From: Bacteroidota bacterium
GTDB lineage: Bacteria; Bacteroidota; Bacteroidia; Flavobacteriales_D; Crocinitomicaceae
Assembly (NCBI GenBank): GCA_016866255.1
Contig: VGMY01000004.1
Coordinates: 1 to 64,000 of the forward strand
Length of the DNA: 64,000 bases
Direction of reading: 5' to 3'
Shown here: one piece after another, positions 8,223 through 18,000 of the stretch
Layout: every line of letters begins with the position of its first letter
Numbering within the stretch: the first letter of the stretch is position 1
Made by a program: the position numbers and the translations under genes
Notes under the pieces: model-generated
The model's database searches: none
What the model saw: only the letters and a program-made list of their open reading frames with translations
What the model was told of the DNA's origin: nothing

Positions 8223-9849
8223 CGAAGGGTTACATTTGTTTCTTCACGAATGGGATAACCTACCAACGGTACCATTGCCCGAACGCTTTGATTTTCCGCA
8301 TCAATACAGCCCACACCCGTGGGCAAAAGCAGCAGCCCAACAGCTGCAAGAAACCCTAAAAAAGCAGTTTAAGCACGCTTTTGACCAAACCGGAAAAATG
8401 TTCGGCGTTTTAGTCGTTGAAACCCCTGTGGGGTTAAAATACCTCGCTGGTTTTTCCGGAAAAATTGACAACACCACCGTTCATCCGGGTTTTGTGCCGC
8501 CCATTTTCAATACCACGAATCCGAATAATTTCTACCAACAAGGCGAACATGCCTTAGATGAACTTACCGCTCAAATTCGTAAAATTGCTGAAGGCAGCCA
8601 GCTACAAGCACATATGCTTCAAAAAAAACAATTGGAAGAGGCTTGGCAAGCAACGCGCACAGCGATGCAAGAACGCATAGCCCAGAACAAATCAATACGA
8701 AAAGAACAACGAACAGCGATCGGTTTTAACGAAGTTGCGGAGAAACGGCTTAACAACGAGAGCAAACAAGAACAACTTGCGCTCAAACATGCGAAAAAGC
8801 GCTTTCAGGGCGAGCTTGCTGAACTCGAAACCAAGCTTCAAGGCCTACAACAAACCATCCAAGACCTCAAAGCTCAACGTCAGCAAAGTTCGGTGAACCT
8901 TCAGCGAAAGCTCTTCCAAGCCTACGAAATACGGAACTTCAAGGGAGCAAGTTCAACGGTATGGGATATTTTCAAGGCGGCAGTTTCTGAACTTCCTCCA
9001 TCGGGAACGGGGGAATGCGCCTTGCCGAAATTGCTCAACTTCGCAGCGCAACACGACCTAAAACCACGTTGTTTCGCTGAATTTTGGTGGGGTGCCTCAC
9101 CGCCTGGGGAAGTTCGAAAACACCGAGGATATTACCCGGCTTGCAGGGCCAAATGCGAACCAATTGTAGCCTTTCAATTGCAAGGCTTGGAGGTCGAGCC
9201 CAACCCCATTCATGAATTGATGAACCAAAGCCCTTTGGAAATCCTCTTCGAGGATGCTTGGTTGTTAGCCGTCAACAAACCGCCCCATGTGTTGTCGGTA
9301 CCGGGACGCACCGGCTTTGATTCCGTGGAAGACCGCTTAAAATCACTGTACACCAACCTCTCCTTTCTTAAAGCGGTTCACCGATTGGATATGGGAACTT
9401 CGGGGGTGTTGCTGTTGGCGAAAGATGCGGCAACGCATGCTGCCGTGCAAAAACAGTTTGCTGGTAATAAGGTTGCGAAATGCTACGAAGCCTTACTGAA
9501 GGGAAAACCTGTTTGTCCTGAAGGGCTTATTGAATTGCCATTGAGGCTCAACTTGGAGCATCGTCCGCATCAAATGGTCTGTTACGAGCACGGGAAGAAG
9601 GCGATAACGCATTATAAGGTCTTGACGGAGGGCCTCCACTCTACCCGCGTCGAATTTTACCCAGAAACCGGCCGTACGCATCAGCTACGGGTCCACGCAG
9701 CGCACCAGCACGGGCTCAACACCCCCATTGTAGGAGACGAATTGTACGGCACAGCCGGCGAGCGTTTGTGCTTGCACGCCCGAGAACTCCGCCTACAGCA
9801 CCCCAACACGCGGCAAGATATATGCTTGCAAGCAAAAGTTCCTTTCTGA
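8215..9849 (+). CDS. RluA-family pseudouridine synthase with long N-terminal extension
   Basis: The 544-residue protein has a C-terminal RluA-type catalytic domain (about 335-544) with the signature HRLDMGTSGVLLLAK, where Asp392 is the catalytic aspartate, and TGRTHQLRVH. These enzymes isomerise uridine in 23S rRNA or tRNA. The first 330 residues are an extension: a globular part (GKMFGVLVV, YLAGFSGKI), a coiled coil of about residues 115-240 rich in Glu, Gln and Lys, and a conserved Cys-containing segment (GECALPKLLNFA and YPACRAKCEPI). I recall the same extension from gammaproteobacterial RluA homologues, so it is a known architecture with unassigned function. It closes the plus-strand operon. 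Confidence 0.92.
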   Translation: MNSEGLHLFLHEWDNLPTVPLPERFDFPHQYSPHPWAKAAAQQLQETLKKQFKHAFDQTGKMFGVLVVETPVGLKYLAGFSGKIDNTTVHPGFVPPIFNTTNPNNFYQQGEHALDELTAQIRKIAEGSQLQAHMLQKKQLEEAWQATRTAMQERIAQNKSIRKEQRTAIGFNEVAEKRLNNESKQEQLALKHAKKRFQGELAELETKLQGLQQTIQDLKAQRQQSSVNLQRKLFQAYEIRNFKGASSTVWDIFKAAVSELPPSGTGECALPKLLNFAAQHDLKPRCFAEFWWGASPPGEVRKHRGYYPACRAKCEPIVAFQLQGLEVEPNPIHELMNQSPLEILFEDAWLLAVNKPPHVLSVPGRTGFDSVEDRLKSLYTNLSFLKAVHRLDMGTSGVLLLAKDAATHAAVQKQFAGNKVAKCYEALLKGKPVCPEGLIELPLRLNLEHRPHQMVCYEHGKKAITHYKVLTEGLHSTRVEFYPETGRTHQLRVHAAHQHGLNTPIVGDELYGTAGERLCLHARELRLQHPNTRQDICLQAKVPF

Positions 9850-9998
9850 GTTGGCTATTCATGTTGATGCTCACTGATAGGCAGCTAGATTTTTTCTCTA
9901 CTCGTATTTAACTGCATTTAATTTTATTAACAACGATGTTCTTTTTAGCTATGATAAAGAGATCAATGATGATTTAAAACCAAAAAAACTAAACGAAT
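9850..9998. other. Convergent intergenic gap, no gene seen
   Basis: This 149-base AT-rich gap separates the pseudouridine synthase and DUF4476 genes, whose stops face each other. It has no credible open frame and no strong hairpin followed by a T run on either strand. Confidence 0.5.
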
Positions 9999-11000
9999 CT
10001 AATCCCTCCCGATATACTCCATGTACTCCATTTTGGTGGAATCAAAGCTGAACTTACCGGCTATGCTTGATGCATTATCGTAATCCAATAAATGGTCAGA
10101 AAGAAACTTAGCTACTTCTAATTGGTTGGCATCAAACTTAAATAAATCCATTACTTTCAAAGCATCCGCAGCATACAAACATTTATTTTTCAACGATATT
10201 TTTAACGCTCTAACCCGGTCGTCTTCCAACGAATATCCATTCAATTCGGTCTTCAAGGTTTCTACATTCGATAGGGTTTTAGAACATACCATGCGGCTAT
10301 TCGAAGTTCCAGCGCTATTCGTTGCTGTTGAATTACCCGAAACATTGGTGGTTTGTTGTGTTGTGCCATTGGTTGTTGTTCCAACGTTGATATCAATGTT
10401 CATGTTTAAATTTTGCGGTTGGTTGGGGTCATTGAATTGAATATTCACCCCACCGTTACCAGGATTGGCCGGTGTTTCATTTGGAACCGGGGCTGGCGTA
10501 ACGATTTGTATCCCAACACTCCCATTTCCGTTCCCGTTGTTGCTGTTCGCGTTTCCCGAAGAAATGGTAGAGGATTCCGTAGTTACCGTTTGGGTAGTGG
10601 TCGTGGTGGTGGTCACGGCATCCGAAAACACCGCGTTATTGTCCGGTCGGTAACTAACCGCCCCTTGGGTAACTGTTCCGGCTGCTTCAACCCTACTGAC
10701 CAATTGCAATTTACCAACCCCCTTTTTAAACACCACTTTTGTTGTCACATCTTGCGGTGAATCCATAGAAAAATTTTTATCGATGTCTTTAGTTTTTCCG
10801 TCTTCGAAGATCAATTTGACCGAATAACCCCCGTTTTTAACCCCACTAACCACCACATTGGTTTGCGCCAACGAATTCTGCTTGATCCCGTTCATGATCA
10901 AGAAAAATTTCTGTCCGCCATTGTTAAAAACGGTCAAACTGCTTTGGGAATAACCAACAAGGGCCCACATGATAATGAAACCTAAAAAAACTTTCTTCAT
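9999..11000 (-). CDS. Exported DUF4476 protein with low-complexity linker
   Basis: The 333-residue protein has a signal peptide (MKKVFLGFIIMWALVGYSQ). A beta-rich N-terminal domain (about 20-105) contains SSLTVFNNGGQKFFLIMNG, which is common to Bacteroidota DUF4476 proteins. A long Thr/Asn/Gly linker follows at about 125-235, with TTTTTTQTVTT and repeated NSNNGNGN. The C-terminal helical DUF4476 domain covers about 238-330 (VRALKISLKNKCLYAADALKVM type). Function is unknown; the signal implies periplasm or surface. It stands alone, with the divergent exonuclease gene upstream. The linker looks like a flexible spacer rather than a folded domain. Confidence 0.85.
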   Translation of the reverse strand: MKKVFLGFIIMWALVGYSQSSLTVFNNGGQKFFLIMNGIKQNSLAQTNVVVSGVKNGGYSVKLIFEDGKTKDIDKNFSMDSPQDVTTKVVFKKGVGKLQLVSRVEAAGTVTQGAVSYRPDNNAVFSDAVTTTTTTTQTVTTESSTISSGNANSNNGNGNGSVGIQIVTPAPVPNETPANPGNGGVNIQFNDPNQPQNLNMNIDINVGTTTNGTTQQTTNVSGNSTATNSAGTSNSRMVCSKTLSNVETLKTELNGYSLEDDRVRALKISLKNKCLYAADALKVMDLFKFDANQLEVAKFLSDHLLDYDNASSIAGKFSFDSTKMEYMEYIGRD

Positions 11001-11127
11001 AATTTAATCATTTTGCGCATTGCTATTTCTTGGTTAAGTTACAATTAATTTTAAGCACTTCTTACCATATGGACTGATTCCCGGCAATATTTTACACTCC
11101 AAATACCACGATAAAAGGGAAGATTTT

Positions 11128-11135
11128 TAACTTCG
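11128..11135 (+). promoter_or_regulatory. Candidate -7-like element (TAACTTCG)
   Basis: TAACTTCG differs from TAnnTTTG at one base and ends three bases before the ATG of the exonuclease/GIY-YIG gene. The same TAnnTTCG form recurs at 15076, 30688 (minus) and 30714. Confidence 0.3.
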
Positions 11136-11138
11136 TGC

Positions 11139-12509
11139 ATGCCATTTGTCATCGTAGACGTTGAAACCACCGGAGGGAGCCCTAAACATTCCAAAATTAC
11201 GGAAATTGCCCTATACAAATACGACGGAAATGCCATCATCGACGAATTTGTTACCCTAATAAATCCAGAGCAAGCAATTCCAGATTTCATCGTCCGCCTT
11301 ACGGGCATTACTGACTCTATGGTAAAAAAAGCGCCAAAATTTTACGAAGTAGCGAAGAGCATATTAGCATTTTGCGAAGGTTGTGTCTTCGTAGCCCACA
11401 ACGTAGGCTTTGATTATGGTATGGTGCGTAACGAATTTCGCTCCTTAGGGTATGATTTTCGCCTACCCTATCTCTGCACTGTACGCGCATCGCGGCATGT
11501 AATCCCAGGGTATGAGTCGTACAGTTTGGGAAATATCTCAAGTGCCTTAAACATATCCATTGATGGCAGGCATCGGGCAGGCGGCGACGCTTTAGCCACA
11601 GCCAAACTTTTTGATATTATTTATAAAAAAGACCCCAACCGGCTAGCCAAGTTCATTCACCACGAGGTAAATCCCAAAAGCATCCATCCAAAACTGGATA
11701 TCAATACTATAGACGAACTCCCGGAAAAAACAGGTGTGTACCGTTTTTACGACGAATACAACCGCTTAATCTATATCGGAAAAAGCAAAAACATCAAAAA
11801 GCGTGTCGAACAGCACCTGCGTAATACTTCCACTGCGAAAGGAGAAATCATGCGACAAGAAATTGCCCGAATTGCTTTTGAATTGACCGGTTCCGAACTC
11901 ATTGCTATGCTCTTGGAAAGTGAACTTATCAAACAGTTTAAACCTTCCTTTAACCGTAAGTTAAGGAGGTCTATTTTTACGTATGGATTGTTCGACGAAC
12001 CCAATGAGCAAGGTTATCTAAGTTTGAAAGTGGCATTGACATCAAAAGCGGTTGCAACACCTCTAACCTATTTTAATTCTAATAAAGAAGCGAACGAATA
12101 CCTTAAAAACCGAGGAGATCATTTTGGATTATGCCAAAGGATTAACGGGGTTTACCCGGGTCAGGGTTCTTGTTTTAACCACAGTGTAAAGTTGTGTTCA
12201 GGGGCGTGTGTTGGGCTTGAATTGCCCGAAGAATATAACAAAAAGGTGGAGCGTTTTATCGCATCGTTGCGTTACGACGATGCCTCATTTTATGTCGTTG
12301 ACAAAGGAAGACACCGAAATGAAAAAAGTTTGACATTGATTGAAAACGGCACCTACAAGGGCTACGGTTACGCTCCCTACCACTTCAACCAGAAGGCCCC
12401 TTTAAACTGGAAAGATTTCATCCATACTAAACACGAAAACCGTGATATTCGATCCATCATTAATCTTTACCTTCGTAAGGCAACCGGTTTTAGGCTTGTA
12501 AAACTATGA
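11139..12509 (+). CDS. DnaQ-type 3'-5' exonuclease fused to a UvrC-like GIY-YIG nuclease
   Basis: The 456-residue protein joins two nuclease modules. Residues 1-165 form a DEDD exonuclease as in the DNA polymerase III epsilon subunit, with VDVETTGG (Asp7, Glu9), VAHNVGFDYGM and HRAGGDALATA. Residues about 195-275 form a GIY-YIG domain (TGVYRFYDE, LIYIGKSKNIKKRVEQHL) as in the N-terminal half of UvrC and in Cho. A further 180 residues resemble the region after the nuclease in Cho-like proteins and include three cysteines (GSCFNHSVKLCSGAC). The UvrB-binding and C-terminal nuclease parts of UvrC are absent. The fusion is known in Bacteroidota and actinobacteria and is presumed to act in DNA repair. 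It overlaps the next gene by four bases. Confidence 0.92.
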   Translation: MPFVIVDVETTGGSPKHSKITEIALYKYDGNAIIDEFVTLINPEQAIPDFIVRLTGITDSMVKKAPKFYEVAKSILAFCEGCVFVAHNVGFDYGMVRNEFRSLGYDFRLPYLCTVRASRHVIPGYESYSLGNISSALNISIDGRHRAGGDALATAKLFDIIYKKDPNRLAKFIHHEVNPKSIHPKLDINTIDELPEKTGVYRFYDEYNRLIYIGKSKNIKKRVEQHLRNTSTAKGEIMRQEIARIAFELTGSELIAMLLESELIKQFKPSFNRKLRRSIFTYGLFDEPNEQGYLSLKVALTSKAVATPLTYFNSNKEANEYLKNRGDHFGLCQRINGVYPGQGSCFNHSVKLCSGACVGLELPEEYNKKVERFIASLRYDDASFYVVDKGRHRNEKSLTLIENGTYKGYGYAPYHFNQKAPLNWKDFIHTKHENRDIRSIINLYLRKATGFRLVKL

Positions 12510-13288
12510 AAGGACACTTGACTTTTTTAGGGACGGGCACTTCGCAAGGAATTCCAATACCTGCGTGTTCCTGCTCCGTCTGTCAATCTGTGGACAGCAA
12601 GGACAACCGTTTGAGAAGCAGCGTTTTAATGGAAATTGCCGGAAAAAATTTTTGCATCGATACAGGACCGGATTTTCGGCAGCAAGTCCTTCGGGAAAAA
12701 GTGAAGCATCTTGACGCCGTGTTGTACACGCATGAACACCGCGATCATATCTCAGGGCTCGATGACATACGTGCCTTCAATTACCAAAGTAAGGGAACCA
12801 TTCCGCTATATGCTCCTTCAGAGGTAATCGATGCCCTGCACCAGAGTTATCCCTATATTTTTGAAAGCAATTATCCCGGAATTCCAAAAGTTCAAGTTAT
12901 CGAAATCGTTGAAAATCCGTTTATCATTGAAGGAATAGAGATCATTCCGATTCCCGTATATCATTATCGTTTGCGCGTTTTTGGTTACCGAATTGGGAAC
13001 CTCGCCTACATCACCGATGCAAAAACGGTTCCGGAGTCCTCGAGGAGTTTAATTCGAGGAATTGATACCCTAATTCTGAATTGTTTGCATGAATCGCCGC
13101 ACATATCACATTTTAATCTGGAGGAGGCAAGTGCTTTTATTGAAGATGTTCAACCGAAGGTAACCTATCTCACCCACATTTCACATCATTTTGGTACTCA
13201 CCTCGAAATTCAGAAAAAACTTCCCAAGAATGTTTTCGCTGCTTATGACGGCTTACGAGTGATTTTCGAAACCATTCGCAACTTATAA
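12506..13288 (+). CDS. PhnP-like metallo-beta-lactamase-fold phosphodiesterase
   Basis: The 260-residue product has the metal-binding signature THEHRDH (His76, His78, Asp80, His81) and the N-terminal GTGTSQGIP with CSCSVC (Cys21, Cys23, Cys26). The combination is that of the PhnP family, where the cysteines hold a structural zinc. PhnP cleaves phosphoribosyl 1,2-cyclic phosphate, but no phosphonate genes are present here, so the substrate in this organism is open. Later histidines (HESPHISHFN and THISHHFGTH) complete the active site. It is translationally coupled to the nuclease gene upstream. Confidence 0.88.
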   Translation: MKGHLTFLGTGTSQGIPIPACSCSVCQSVDSKDNRLRSSVLMEIAGKNFCIDTGPDFRQQVLREKVKHLDAVLYTHEHRDHISGLDDIRAFNYQSKGTIPLYAPSEVIDALHQSYPYIFESNYPGIPKVQVIEIVENPFIIEGIEIIPIPVYHYRLRVFGYRIGNLAYITDAKTVPESSRSLIRGIDTLILNCLHESPHISHFNLEEASAFIEDVQPKVTYLTHISHHFGTHLEIQKKLPKNVFAAYDGLRVIFETIRNL

Positions 13289-13293
13289 TTTAG

Positions 13294-13301
13294 TAGATTT
13301 G
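13294..13301 (+). promoter_or_regulatory. Candidate -7 element (TAGATTTG)
   Basis: TAGATTTG matches TAnnTTTG and lies in the 19-base gap after the PhnP-like gene, six bases before the ATG of the acyltransferase gene. A new transcript with a very short leader may start here. Confidence 0.42.
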
Positions 13302-13307
13302 TAAGAA

Positions 13308-14135
13308 ATGGAGCCTTTAAAAATTGATGTTGCCGGGGTGCTTCGCGATAAAAATCCGAAGCTGTTTAAAAGGCTGCCAAATTTTATGTTACGCTACCTT
13401 GAACGAATCATTCATCAGAAAGAGATGAATGATTTTTTAGCGAGCAACGGGCACCTTAAAAACTTTGAATTTTGCGATGCGGTAGTGAAAGAGCTTAACC
13501 TTAAAATTACCTTTCATGGCATTGAAAAGATTCCAAAGACAGGTCCCGTGATTTTGGTCATGAATCACCCTCTTGGAGGTATTGACGGAATCGCATTGAT
13601 AAAAAGTTTTAAAAACGTAAGACAAGACCTTGTCTTTATATCAAATGACATTCTGCTAAAAATGACGCCATTAAAAGATTTTTTCGTAGGCATAAATAAG
13701 CACGGGAATAACACTTCGGAAACCAGGAATAATATTCATAACATGTTCCACTCCCACAAGGCAGTATGCATTTTTCCAGCAGGACTCGTGAGTCGAAAAT
13801 ACCAAGGGCTTATTATTGATGCTGAATGGAAAAAAACCTTTGTCACCTACGCAAAAAAAACAGGGCACACCGTTATACCGATTCACATCGATGGAAGACT
13901 CTCTCCCTGGTTTTATGGTTTGTGCCGTTTACGAACGTTTTTTGGAATTAAATCCGCCATCGAGATGCTTTACTTAGCCGATGAAATGTACAAGCAAAAA
14001 AATAAACAAGTCATATTTACTGCAGGCGAACCCCTTACCATTCCCGCGGATTCACCTATAGGGGACTACGATTTGGCCCAGCAAATAAAAAATGAAGTTT
14101 ATTTAATCCCCCAACGCCGTGCAAAAGGTAATTAA
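13308..14135 (+). CDS. PlsC/OlsA-like O-acyltransferase
   Basis: The 275-residue product is a glycerol-3-phosphate/lysolipid acyltransferase. It has the catalytic block NHPLGGIDG (His and Asp separated by five residues rather than the classical four) and the substrate motif FPAG in place of FPEG. Proteins with these variants sit next to GNAT-type N-acyltransferases in Bacteroidota, where the pair (GlsA/GlsB in Bacteroides) makes glycine or ornithine-type lipids. The next gene here is exactly such a GNAT protein and overlaps this one by 17 bases. I infer that this enzyme adds the second acyl chain, by O-acylation of the hydroxy group of the first. Ordinary phosphatidate synthesis is the alternative. 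Confidence 0.82.
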   Translation: MEPLKIDVAGVLRDKNPKLFKRLPNFMLRYLERIIHQKEMNDFLASNGHLKNFEFCDAVVKELNLKITFHGIEKIPKTGPVILVMNHPLGGIDGIALIKSFKNVRQDLVFISNDILLKMTPLKDFFVGINKHGNNTSETRNNIHNMFHSHKAVCIFPAGLVSRKYQGLIIDAEWKKTFVTYAKKTGHTVIPIHIDGRLSPWFYGLCRLRTFFGIKSAIEMLYLADEMYKQKNKQVIFTAGEPLTIPADSPIGDYDLAQQIKNEVYLIPQRRAKGN

Positions 14136-15033
14136 TGAAATTTCGCGCGAGCTTCTGATTGCCGAACTGAATTCGGTTGGAATGGTTCGAAAAACACGCA
14201 AAGGAGATAATGAAATCTACATTGTAAATAATCATAATGCCCCAAATATCGTAAAAGAAATCGGACGGTTAAGGGAAATCACCTTTCGAGCCTCGGGTGG
14301 AGGAACTGGGCTGGAAATGGATTTAGATGAATTCGATACTGGAAAATATGCATACCAACAATTGATTGTTTGGTCTCCGGAAGATCAAGAAATCGTAGGT
14401 GGGTACCGCTTTACTTTCTGCTCCAAAGCGAAGGACTCACAGGGCTTATTCCATCTATCTACCTCAAATTATTTCCATTTCACCCCCAAGTTTGAAAGCA
14501 ATTATTTACCCAACACCATTGAATTGGGAAGAAGTTGGGTTCAACCCAATTTTCAACCTGCGGTTAATCCTCGAAAAGGACTTTTTGCCTTGGATAATAT
14601 TTGGGATGGTTTAGGAGTTTTGGTGAAAGAAAATCCAAAGATTCGCTATTTCTTCGGCAAAGTAACCATGTACCCAAATTATGATACCCAAAGCCGGGAT
14701 TATCTTTTATATTTTATGCACCGATATTTTCCAGATCATGAAAAATTAATGAGCCCCAAATATCCGCTGGTTCAAAACTTTGACCCTACCTTCGTTGAAT
14801 CACAACTGGTAGGTTTGGAATTCAAAGATGCGTTCAGAGTGTTGAATGGCTTAATCCGGGATAAAGGGGAGTTTATCCCCCCCTTGGTCAACATTTACAT
14901 GAACCTGTCCCCTACTATGAAAACTTTTGGTACCGCGGTCAATCCGGAATTCGGAGGGGTGGAAGAAACAGGGATATTGGTGACCATCAACGATATTTTT
15001 CCTGAGAAAAAGGAAAGACATATGCATTACTAA
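14119..15033 (+). CDS. OlsB/GlsB-like N-acyltransferase (hemolysin-like GNAT)
   Basis: The 304-residue protein has the GNAT-related fold of the ornithine-acyl-ACP N-acyltransferase family: REITFRASGGGTG (about 53-65), YQQLIVWSPEDQEIVGGYRF and ELGRSWVQP. It has an additional C-terminal region typical of Bacteroidota homologues annotated as hemolysins or GlsB. The family transfers a 3-hydroxy fatty acid from ACP to the alpha-amino group of an amino acid, giving a lyso-aminolipid. The 17-base overlap with the O-acyltransferase gene upstream supports a two-step aminolipid pathway. The amino acid (glycine, ornithine or other) cannot be read from sequence by eye. Confidence 0.82.
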   Translation: MQKVINEISRELLIAELNSVGMVRKTRKGDNEIYIVNNHNAPNIVKEIGRLREITFRASGGGTGLEMDLDEFDTGKYAYQQLIVWSPEDQEIVGGYRFTFCSKAKDSQGLFHLSTSNYFHFTPKFESNYLPNTIELGRSWVQPNFQPAVNPRKGLFALDNIWDGLGVLVKENPKIRYFFGKVTMYPNYDTQSRDYLLYFMHRYFPDHEKLMSPKYPLVQNFDPTFVESQLVGLEFKDAFRVLNGLIRDKGEFIPPLVNIYMNLSPTMKTFGTAVNPEFGGVEETGILVTINDIFPEKKERHMHY

Positions 15034-15075
15034 AAAAAGTAAAATGTTTTTAATTTTTAACTCACCTAATAACGG

Positions 15076-15083
15076 TATTTTCG
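15076..15083 (+). promoter_or_regulatory. Candidate -7-like element (TATTTTCG)
   Basis: TATTTTCG, one base off TAnnTTTG, lies four bases before the ATG of the large T9SS cargo gene, in a 54-base AT-rich gap. Confidence 0.3.
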
Positions 15084-15087
15084 CAGA

Positions 15088-18000
15088 ATGAAGACAATTT
15101 TACTTGGGTTATTTATTGGAGTTTTCAGCTTTTTATTCCAAGCTCAGGATAATACCTTTTACCGAAAATATAATTTTGGAGGCATGCAAGGGGCCTTGCA
15201 ACTGGCAACTACCTTGGACGGAGGATTCGTGGCAACCGGTCAGCACGAGGGGAATGGATCCGCAGGAGATTGCGATATATACGTGTACAAATTGGATGTT
15301 TGCGGGAACATTGAATGGTTTAATATTTATGGAACTGCGGCACAAGAAGGAGGACGATCGATTCAACAAACGCTCGATACTGGATACATTGTAAGCGGGC
15401 TTTATGCTCAAGGTCCAAACCGCGCCTTTAACATGAAACTCAACCCGCAAGGAGTCACCCAATGGATTAAACTTTATCCCTTTGAATGGATGATGTATGC
15501 GGTAGAGGCTGCCAACGGAGATTTTATCTCGACTGGAACAGGTTCATCGCAGTTGTTTGTCATTCGGACCGATAACCAAGGAAATTTACTATGGTCCAAA
15601 CGCATTGACGGGATGGGTACTACCAGTTTATACCTTTATGAACTGAACAATGGCGACATTTTGGTAGCATGTATTGGTGTGGGTAATGGTAAAGACATTT
15701 CATTATGCCGCTTGGATGCCAGCGGAAATTTTCTCTGGGGAAAAGCTTATGGCGGAAGCGGTTGGAACGATCAAGACCACACGGCATGGTCCTGTAAAGG
15801 TGCTGTTAATCAAATCGATAATTCCATCGTCCTTACTTCACCTACCTATCTAGGGGGAATGGCCGGGGAAAATATTTTAGTTACAAAAATCAGCATATTG
15901 GATGGAACCGTTCAATGGGCCCGTGCTGCAGGAGGCGGAGATAGAGATCAATCCCGCGACATTGCCAAATATCCCGGGGGCTATGTAATCCTTGGAAATA
16001 CCGCGTCATTCCCCACTGCCGTTAACGCCGCCGCAGGCATAACAGAAGCCATGGGAGAAAAGGATGTACTGCTATTCGCATTTGATAGCGCTGGAAACTT
16101 AAATTGGGACCGAACTTACGGTGGAGCTGATCGCGATAAAGGAATTGGTGTTCGGTACAACCTTGATTCCGGGTTTACTGTTTCCGCTTACACGACTTCC
16201 CCCTTTTTCGGAAACAACGATGCGAGCATGGACCCCTTGTTCATTAAAACCGACAGCGTGGGTATCGTATCATGCCAAATGGCCTCCCCTCCCTTGCAAT
16301 TCGTTCCTATAGCCCTTACAGCACAATCCATCGGCTCGACCACAACCGTTAATTTTAATACCTCGGTTCCTGGGATGACCGTTAATTCCATCACCCCTAA
16401 CGACGGATACCTCTGCCAGCAATGCGTTTCCATTCCAGTATTTACTCCTGAAGATACCATGCTGTGTGTCAACGATACCGCTCGGTTTTTTAACATAACG
16501 ACCTATGGTCTCAAGTGCTTTCAAGAGTGGTTGGTAGAGGGGCAAACATTAAACGGTGGCAACGACTTGGAGTGGATTTTTACCCAACCCGGCGATTACG
16601 ACGTCATTCTTTATTCAACCTGCGGAAATTCGCAGGATACCATGAAAGTTACCGTGCACATATTTGATCCTCAAATCAACAACCAAGGTCCGGTTTGTCA
16701 TGATGCAGCACCGTTTAATTTCACCGCCAATTTACCGGGAGGTATTTGGTCAGGCAGTGGAATCGTAAACGCAAGTGCGGGTCTATTCAGCCCCAACAAT
16801 GCTGGTTCAGGGTTTATTCCCATCGTTTACGATTTGCCAGGACTCTGTGAAGTATCCGATACGGTACAAGTAAACCCTCTTCCCGTGGCCAATGCAGGGC
16901 TGGATTACTCCGATTGCCACATTCTGGACACGCTTATGGGCACCCCACCCCAAGCAGGACAATCCTACTTATGGACTCCATCCACCAGCCTCGATGATCC
17001 AACGCTTTCCAATCCAAGCTTCTACTATGAAAACTGGGCCTCAACGAGTGCTACCTTCAACTACACCTTAACGGTAACAATAGATTCGTCAGGATGCACC
17101 GATACCGATGTGGCTCAAATGGTGGTTACGCCGCGGCCCATTGTGGACGCAGGGCCCAATACGGCATATTGCGATAATGATTTAATCGTATTAAGCGGAT
17201 CCGGAGTCCAAAGCTATGTGTGGAGTAACGGAATTACCAACAACGTACCCTTTACGCAAAACGTTGGAACCCAAACCTACCACGTTATTGGAACCGATGC
17301 TTTTGGATGCACCAACCACGATAGCGTTACCATTACCGTACACCCCCTTCCCGTAATTTTTGGATACCCCGATACTTCCGTTTGCGAGGACGAATGGATC
17401 ACGTTATACGGCGGTGGAGCTGTATCCTACGTTTGGAACCATTCCGTCGTCAATGGTGTTCCTTTCTTGCAAAATCCAGGAACGAAGCAATACACGGTGA
17501 TAGGAACCGATGTGAACGGTTGCATGAGCAGTGCAACGGTAAACGTAACCGTCTGGCCCAAACCCTTCGCTAATTTTTGGATCGAGGCGAACAATTTAAT
17601 GCACAGCTTCTACAACCAATCAGAGGGAGCGGTGCTTTACAGTTGGGATTTCGGCGACGGCAGTCCGTTTGAAAGCACCTTCAACGCCCATCATTACTAT
17701 CCCGATATGCAGGGAGCAACCTATTTGGTTTCGCTAATTGCTAGCACCCAATACGGATGTTTAGATACCGCACAATTGCAGGTAAGCGGACCTTACCCTG
17801 TTATCATTTATGTACCTAACGCCTTTACTCCCGACGGCGACGAACGGAACAATGTGTTCACTCCTAGCATTCTTGGCAACGTGGACGAATACGCCTATAC
17901 TTTTAACATTTACGACCGTTGGGGAGAACTCATTTTCACCTCTCATAATACGCAAGTTGGTTGGGATGGAATCCATACTTACACCCACCGGCCGGTTCAA

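Noticed and set aside
10563-10660. Thr/Asn codon-rich tract in the DUF4476 gene as a DNA repeat
   Set aside because: The low complexity is at protein level with varied codons and no regular unit; it reads as a flexible linker.
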